A stretch of DNA of 64,000 bases from contig CAXKVR010000137.1 of the NCBI GenBank assembly GCA_964058845.1, positions 180,265-244,264 on the forward strand. The letters run 5' to 3'. This stretch comes from Carex sylvatica (Eukaryota; Streptophyta; Magnoliopsida; Poales; Cyperaceae). Numbering within the stretch: position 1 is the stretch's first letter; each line of letters begins with the position of its first letter. Shown here in pieces: positions 57,199-64,000 of this stretch. A program made the translations under genes and the position numbers. The notes beneath the pieces were generated by a model. The model worked only from the letters and a program-made list of their open reading frames with translations. It made no database searches and had not been told where the DNA came from.

Positions 57199-58980
57199 TT
57201 TTTTGGAGGGGTACAATCACAAAATTACTGCTAATTGATTTTTGTGTCAAACGGATGCTTCAAAAAGAAAACTATAATGAATAAATTAAATGTTTTAAAA
57301 AGTTACACATCTTATATATGATCCAATAATAACTACCCCATTTTCTATAATACTAAGATGTATGATCTTTTTGTTAAATGAAAGTATGAAACATAGTAGC
57401 ACAGCTACTGTTTCTATTCACAAACAAAAAGACCAGGTCAAGAGAACACTTGAGAAATTTCACAGACATGATGCCAGCATATTATTGAAGAACTCAATTT
57501 AATAAAAAATTTAAAGACACCAAAACTGGCAATCATAACAAAATAAAAATAATTTTGGTACAATTTTTGACACCTTATCTTAAAAGAATTTTGGTAGAAA
57601 GCCAAAATAATATAGATAGTACGGATAAAACTACGTATAGCAACAGATTTTGGCTAGAACCATACTAATAGAAACATGCATAGCAAATTAAAGTAATTTA
57701 TTACATATGCACCAAAACCATGCATATTGATAGAAACACCAGGAGAAAATTAGGGAAATCCAAAGGAAATGGGCAAAGAGGAGAGTACGTGTAACTGAGA
57801 CAAGATTGCTTGAAGTTAGCAAGCTAGTACTGTTGCTTACTCCATATATATAGAAAACTAATTGGGACAGTGAAAGGGTTGAATATACTAAGAATGTAGA
57901 AAATTTCCTATATGATGCTTTCGAAATTTCCAAGAAACTAATGCTGATTATAGGTCGTTGAAAATATTACTTTAAAAAGGGCTGGATTGATTAACTAATG
58001 CTGAGTAGGTTCACAAAATTTCCATGTAGTTCTTTGCAAAAATAATTGTTTAGCAAGTTGACCAGGCACCAACTTAGGCAAAAAAAACCATATTATATTG
58101 TAACTAAGGACTTGACAAGTCAAATCAGAGAGTACAGGCTAAGCAAAGAATATTATATCAAGATGCTATTTGTATATGAATTAAAAACATATGACCCTTG
58201 ACTCTGCTATAGAAGGGGCGGACCCAGCATGTAACAAAGGGGGCCGGTCGCTCTCCTCATAACTCGGATTTTGAGTTTTAGTAGTAATCTAGCAGTACTG
58301 ATTGATTTTGTCTTTTTTGTAAAAAAGTTTGCTCTCTTCTTGATGTTTGATTTGTAATTCGAGTTAAATTTAGTGTTAAAATCAAAATAATTTTTTTGAA
58401 ATATAATTGGTAATTAGAATTATAAGTTAAAACATTAGAAATTGTAAGTCAAAACATTGAAAAATAAAAGTCAAAGCATTGTTTTTTATCGAATATCCAA
58501 TTAGTTAATGAATTTAAATCTTATCAAAAGTTCGATCTAAACTGTCTGATTAATGTTCAAATGTGCAAATGATATAAGTTTGCGGGTTGTATAAATTTAC
58601 TAAATTTTAAATTGTTCGGACGATTCTCAACGCATATCGAATGATTTAAGACTAATTTTTGATAAAATTTGTGCTAAATCCTTTAAACCAGTGGAATATA
58701 CCAGTTGCCGTATGAATCAAGCCCAAATTCCTTACAAGATGTGCAGCAGATAGCAATCAAAATTGGATCCGCATCCATTATTCCCTGTACCAATTAAGTA
58801 AATTATTTAAAATGAGTTTTAATAATAAAAAGCAACAAAATGAATAATTTTTGTATTTTTGAATGATAAATATGAAATTATTATGAATTTTAGAAGACGA
58901 AATATATTTTAATGTTTTTGAGGGGTATACATGAAATTCTCCCGATGAATGGGGATGAATTAATAACAGATGACCCTTGA

Positions 58981-59877
58981 CTCTGTTACCATCATATGGG
59001 ATGGGAGATTATCCTCTGCGGAGTTTTTCCATGCAGAGTTGTGTGATTCTTTTTATCTGGTATGTTTGTTTTCGATCGGATGGACCATAATAGAGAGACT
59101 GTTCTTTTGAGATCTGATCTGATCCGTCCGATTAAAACGAACGAACCAGATTAAAAACTCTTCATAACTCCGTACGAAAAACTCCGCAGAAGATAACATT
59201 CTCATATGGATACCTTGACACATAATCTAGTTATTAATTAGATATTATTCTTAATTGTTTTATATTTGTAGATTTGTGGATACCAATATGGATGACCCTT
59301 GACTCTGTTGCCATCAAAGCCCAAATTTCTTACAAGGCCCACTGGATCCATAGTCACAAGATTCGTGAGTTCTTGATGAATTAAATCTGAATAATTTATT
59401 TTCTTGATGATGTTAAACTGAATGTCAAATTATTTGATTGATCAAACTTTGACTGAATTAAATGCGAATGATTTGTTAATTTTATAAATTATTTTCGAAT
59501 CACAAATTTAATTTTGACATCATCAAACCGAACTCGAATAATTCATTTGTCACTATGACCGGATCCGATGTTAAACTTGCTTATTTAAGAATTGAAATAT
59601 AGTGTTACATTATGCGTTTTATTCTCAAACATTCTTCGCATATTTTGAGGAGATTTTTTTCCCTATAGAAAATAATAAAAAAGAAGATAAAAAAAAGTAG
59701 AGAGAGTACCTATATTTTTTTATCACTAGAAAGATTTGGAAGGAAGACACTAATTCTAACTCAGATCTATTTTATGTTTTTTTTTTATTTTTCTATTAAA
59801 TATATAAAGTTTTCAAGAAAATAGATTAAAAAAATCTTAAATTTAGATATAATAGAAAGATTATATCTATTTCCTTA
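58981..59877. other. Spacer, no gene recognised
   Basis: A direct repeat, ATGACCCTTGACTCTGTT, occurs at about 58969 and 59292. An inverted pair (TCTGCGGAGTTTTTC near 59012; GAAAAACTCCGCAGA near 59178) brackets about 180 bp and may be a decayed MITE. The remainder is AT-rich. Confidence 0.45.
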
Positions 59878-62800
59878 CACTACTAGAATTTGAACTATTT
59901 GTATGGGACAAAAAATGCTCATTTGCATGCGCTACCCATGCAATTGATACCATCTGCATGGGCATCCTACGCAAATGAGTTCATACAGTTGATATCGATG
60001 GAGATGACCCTTATTTGCATAGGGCCCATGCAATTGATCAATTGCATAGGTGCGCAAACATTTGTTGCATGGGTTAATTTTTGGCGGCCCATGCAATTAT
60101 TAGGTCCCAGGCAATGACGAAATTTGTCTTTTGCATGGGTGTGCCCATCTCTTTTATATGGGTGTGGTGATATCTTTTGCATAGGTTAAAATTAGACGGC
60201 CCATGCAATTGAGATGACTCTAATTTGTCATAATTCTGGTGACTATCCATGCAATTCTGATGTTGCCCATGCTAAATTACTTTCATATTAAATGTATTAA
60301 TATGATAATTTATCATCAAATCAGAATAGAAAATAAACTATATGAAAATCACGTATTAATAAAGATTAACATATAATAGAAATAAGATATGTATTGTATT
60401 AATTTGTTTTTGCATCCACAAAATATTACAAGAACCCTTGTAACTTTTGACCCAAAAGCTATACTAGTTAACAAAAAACCTAAGTCGATCAACACTTTAG
60501 CATAATCCAAAAGGCTTTGACCCTTGCAGAGGCTTTGCTGCTGACACCTCTTTTGCAAACTTTTTCCTAAGTTCTCCTGCCATTTTATGATAAAATATAA
60601 ATTTTTTAATAAAGACGAAACTTTTTCAAGTATATAAAATTGAATAGAGATTAGAAGTATAAAAATAAGTACTTATTCCAGTTAATCTTTAAAGCAAAAG
60701 AAAATTAAGCTAGAGATAGATATAACAATTCTAGAAATTATATTTCTTAAGTCAGTATGAAGTATATTTACTTGAACAATTCCAAAATCAATCTCATTTA
60801 TTGTGACCCAAATCAGAATCAACATATCAATTCATTTAACAATTTCTTCCTTCTTCAATGTTGATTTACCAGATCTCTTTGGTTAACACAAAAATAAGGT
60901 TGCTTAATTAATATCCACTACCTTTCAGAGCCCTTTTGCAATATTTAATTATGTTTTTGTTTAATAGAAATAGTGCATAAACAGCACTAAATTGGGCCAT
61001 ATATATGTAATCAAGGGTCTTAACTTTTAGTGGAGAACAACTGCCACAAGAGCCTATACATGAACAGCCACTACTATATTCCTCCACTAATTGATACCAA
61101 TACAAAATATAGCCCAGTACAGTATAATCCTTCACTTGTTACGATATAAAAATTAATTTTACATCAAGGTATCAAAAAAATTATAAAAGGTACCTCCATG
61201 AGGTGTAACTTCATATCAGCCGATCTGACTCATCCAATGCACAACAGCAGCTGCTTGTTTCTTCTGATCCGTCTATGTAGAAGTTTGAAATTCCCCACCA
61301 TGGCACAGTATATGTGAAATTGAGTATAATGCAAAACATAATCAAATTGCTAAAAACACTTGAGATTGAACAAATAAAAGATACTTGAAACTATACACTT
61401 AATTCAAAATTGAAATAAGTCACTCGAACAACTCTTAAAACAATTCATAATTAGCGAGATCATAATAGCTTAGACCATCAAATTGTTTATTTGTCATCCC
61501 TGTTTGCCATTAAAAAATTGAGATAAGGAAAACTAAAATATGAGGAAAATAAAGTTTTTTGCATTGTTTGAGACTTGATCAAGGATTAAAAATCCCAACT
61601 TGTCAAGAGAAAGGTATTGACCTGAAGGCCATGAGGTGTGAGCAAATAGATCATGAAAATTATCAAAGTATCACCAATAGTATAACAATCTTCTATTGTC
61701 TTAATTAGTCATGGAAATTAACAAGTTAACCCCTTAAAATTGGGCACATTTACAATCTGGTCCATGTCCTCACAATCCAAAAAAAATAAAAGGTTCGATT
61801 GACCAACCAAATGCCCAAGTTCAAATCAGAAATCACTAGAGGAATATCAAACAAATCAAGCTTATTCAACAAACAAGCATTTCATCAACAATTCAAGCAT
61901 TTCTAAGCAACTGAAAATATCAATGTTCACAGTGTAATTGCACACAAAGAAAATCAATGAATAAAATACAAATTTCATTTAATTTCTTCTTCGGGAAAGG
62001 TACCGATAATCTCTCGCTGTGTTTCATCTTTCCCAAGAGAGGGTTATATGAGATCTAAAGGGATTCTGTCGAAGAAACACGAGTTTAGTGTAAAATTAGT
62101 TTTTCAATTTTCTCCTTGAATTTCACCATTACTGTATCGTTCTACAGTTTCTGAAATTTCTCTTAATTTGTTCAAAAATCTTGCAAATTGCAAAATTTCC
62201 AATTAAAATCAAGCCGCAGTACGTACTTGAGAGAGAGAGAGAGAGGAGACTTGCCTTGAGTGACGGAGTTCCAGAGAGAGAGAGAGAGAGAGTACCGGCG
62301 GAGTGGTGAAGAGGGAACGGCGAGGTCACCAGTCGAAGCCGCGCTGCCGTCACGGATCTAGAGAAAAAGATGCAATAGTAAGGTTGCCTTGAGTGACAGA
62401 GTTCCAGAGAGAGAGAGAGAGAGTGTATCGGTGAAGTGGAGAAGAAGGAACGGCGAGGTCACCAACTGAAGTCGTGCCGCCGTCGTGGATTGAGAGAAAA
62501 AGGAGGCAGTACTAAGGTGGAAGAGGAGAGGCAGAGAATACTGAGGTGAGCGGAGAAAAGGGGTAGCGAGGCGCGGAGGCATGGAGGCGAAGAGGAGAGC
62601 AGAGCGGAGAGCCCTAGGAGAGGAAGTTTGGGTCGGGAGGCAGAGATGGGTCGGGGGTCTGGTGCTCGATTTGGAGCGGATCGAATCACAGAATTTTTTG
62701 TATAGTAAATTATTTGTATGGGCTGCATATTTTTATTTTAACCCATGCAATTTAGTTTATACACCTATGCTAATTAGTTCTGAATTAGAAATTATCAACG

Positions 62801-63003
62801 AGATATATTTGTATGGGTACATTGGTTGTCAATTGAATGAGTATTTACATCAATTGTATGAGATTATTAATTGCATGGGCCGAAATTTTTAGCTCATACA
62901 AATTAATTTGCGTACCCATACAGAAAATATTAATTGTATGGGATTCACTTAAACATGCAATTCCATTTAATTACCTATACAAATAATCAAAATTCTAGTA
63001 GTG
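59878..63003. mobile_element. Non-autonomous CACTA element, 3,126 bp
   Basis: The ends are CACTACTAGAATTTGAACTA and, inverted, CACTACTAGAATTTTGATTA. A 3-bp duplication, TTA, lies at 59875-59877 and 63004-63006. Subterminal regions (59890-60280 and 62700-62990) hold many CCATGCAATTG / TTGCATGGG motifs in both orientations, the expected transposase-binding arrays. No transposase domain is present between them. A short minus-strand frame near 60540-60583 (MAGELRKKFAKEVSAAK) could be a remnant exon. Confidence 0.92.
62240..62520 (-). repeat. Tandem duplication of an about 135-bp leader-like unit in the CACTA element
   Basis: TTGCCTTGAGTGACGGAGTT, a GA run, GGAACGGCGAGGTCACCA and GAGAAAAAG occur twice in order (from about 62253 and from about 62388). 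On the minus strand the unit is CT-rich and close to the right end, as for a transposon 5' leader. The serine/leucine-rich frames through it are composition artefacts. Confidence 0.75.
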
Positions 63004-63139
63004 TTACAAAAGTTTTATATTTTAATAGAGAAAATAAAAAATAATAACATAAGGGTTAGGATCGGTGTATCTTATACATATTAGATTTTTTTTTATCGGT
63101 GCCTCCCCTATTTATATTTCAACTCATAAAGAATCACAT

Positions 63140-63650
63140 AAAGAGGTGTTCAAACGGTTCGGTTTAATCGGTTTTGGATCAAAACGAATTAGTTCGGTTT
63201 AAATGGCTCGGCTATTTCTGTTTATTAGATCGGTTCGGTTGGCTTTTCAAAACCGAATTATAACTTCGATTCGGTTCGATTCAGTTCGAAAATTTTCAAA
63301 ACCGAAATAACCAAACTGATCGAACTTTCATATAATATGAATTTGATCCGAACCACCCCGATTTATTTCTTAATACTCTGGTTTATTTCTTAATCAATTG
63401 CTTTAAATACTTAGTTTATTTCTAAATATCTTAGTTTATTTCTTAATACTCTAATTTATTTCTTAATATACTTAAATTTATTATAAATCAATTGTTTTAA
63501 ATAAAAAATTAATATATTTCAGTTTGAACTGAACGAACCGAAATAAAACTTCGGTTCGGTTCGATTCTATTTTTAAAACTGAAATACAACTTTGATTTGC
63601 CAAGTTCAATTCAGTTTCAACCGAATCGAACCGAACCGATGAACATCTCT
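63140..63650. mobile_element. Non-autonomous hAT element, 511 bp
   Basis: The ends are AAAGAGGTGTTCAAACGG and, inverted, AGAGATGTTCATCGG. The perfect 8-bp duplication AATCACAT lies at 63132-63139 and 63651-63658. Internal CGGTTCGGTT repeats occur at both ends. It is noncoding. Confidence 0.9.
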
Positions 63651-63658
63651 AATCACAT

Positions 63659-64000
63659 ATACTCTTTCTATTTCTCTTCTTTTTAATATTGTGTATAGAT
63701 AAAAAATTCTCATTTTTGAGTTGCTAATTATTATTGTTCTTTTCTATATAAGAATTTTTGTTTAGTCTGACATATTTTTTGTGAAAATTTAAATCTGTAA
63801 TTTTTTTTTTTTTTTTTGCTAAAAGAAATGAACAAATGATATTGTGCCAGGGTCCGAGGACCGAGGTTCACCATCTGAATTAATATCACCGAAGGTAACT
63901 CAAATTTTGAGATTAAATCCGGCTTCCGATCTCTTTTCCACGAATATTGATAGATATCCGTACAATCATTTAGGACCAGTTGTTCTGGATCCTGATCAGA
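63659..64000. other. Right edge, no gene recognised
   Basis: AT-rich with a T run at 63800-63818. The last about 150 bp has more balanced composition and could be the beginning of another repeat or gene, but nothing identifies it. Confidence 0.3.

Larger units (their letters stand above)
54938..58980. repeat. Duplicated segment B
   Basis: Collinear with A (9893-13390, then 20090-20560). It contains the open CC-NLR copy, a private Tourist MITE and a deletion at about 58503-58505 where the right end of the small hAT (A: 13074-13444) is missing. The join uses AAATCT, present at both edges in A (about 13388 and 20086). Confidence 0.9.

Noticed and set aside
62129..62728. Ser/Leu-rich minus-strand frames
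   Set aside because: They arise from the GA/CT-rich duplicated leader of the CACTA element.
63170..63640. Cluster of CGGTTCGGTT repeats as a regulatory array or telomere-like repeat
   Set aside because: The repeats are subterminal motifs of a small hAT with a perfect 8-bp target duplication.

Overview
The window is nuclear DNA of a flowering plant. The evidence is plant-type introns, a copia element primed by initiator-Met tRNA, hAT, Mutator, CACTA and Harbinger transposons, a plant-mobile-domain gene, an ankyrin-PGG membrane protein gene, and NLR-type coiled-coil genes. The NLR N-terminal domain most resembles those of monocots, so a monocot is my best guess; I cannot name the species. Most of the window is transposable elements and their relics. 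The only gene that looks like an intact ordinary host gene is the ankyrin-PGG gene at 31.1-33.2 kb.

Layout. 0.5-9.2 kb: a complete 8.7 kb hAT element with a perfect 8-bp target duplication. Its transposase gene carries one nonsense codon, and a 4 kb higher-order tandem array fills its 5' UTR intron. It sits inside a hairpin MITE. 9.9-13.4 kb: duplicated segment A with a broken CC-NLR gene, followed by MITEs, a solo LTR (14.2-16.1 kb) and repetitive DNA. 20.1-20.6 kb: a further piece of segment A. 22.7-28.8 kb: a degenerate copia element between two LINE fragments of opposite orientation. 31.1-33.2 kb: the ankyrin gene. 36.4-41.1 kb: two internally deleted hAT relatives in opposite orientation. 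38.0-42.1 and 52.1-52.5 kb: segment C, a second broken CC-NLR copy, split by a 9,994-bp Mutator-like element (MULE). 53.0-53.8 kb: segment D, a flank-only partial copy. 54.9-59.0 kb: segment B, with the only open CC-NLR copy. 59.9-63.0 kb: a non-autonomous CACTA element. 63.1-63.7 kb: a small hAT.

The most notable system is the MULE at 42,074-52,067. It has 217-bp terminal inverted repeats and an exact 9-bp target duplication, and paralogous empty sites in segments A and B confirm the boundaries. It carries two convergent multi-exon genes, each starting from a leader beside one inverted repeat: a MURA-type transposase on the minus strand, and on the plus strand a gene for a plant mobile domain (PMD) protein. 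The PMD gene thus takes the place that mudrB holds in maize MuDR. Both genes carry small lesions, several of them single-base changes in homopolymers, so either recent decay or assembly error is possible.

The second theme is repeated duplication of one CC-NLR segment, broken up by transposons. Shared and private insertions give relative ages: some elements are common to copies A and B, while a Tourist element is private to B and the MULE is private to C.
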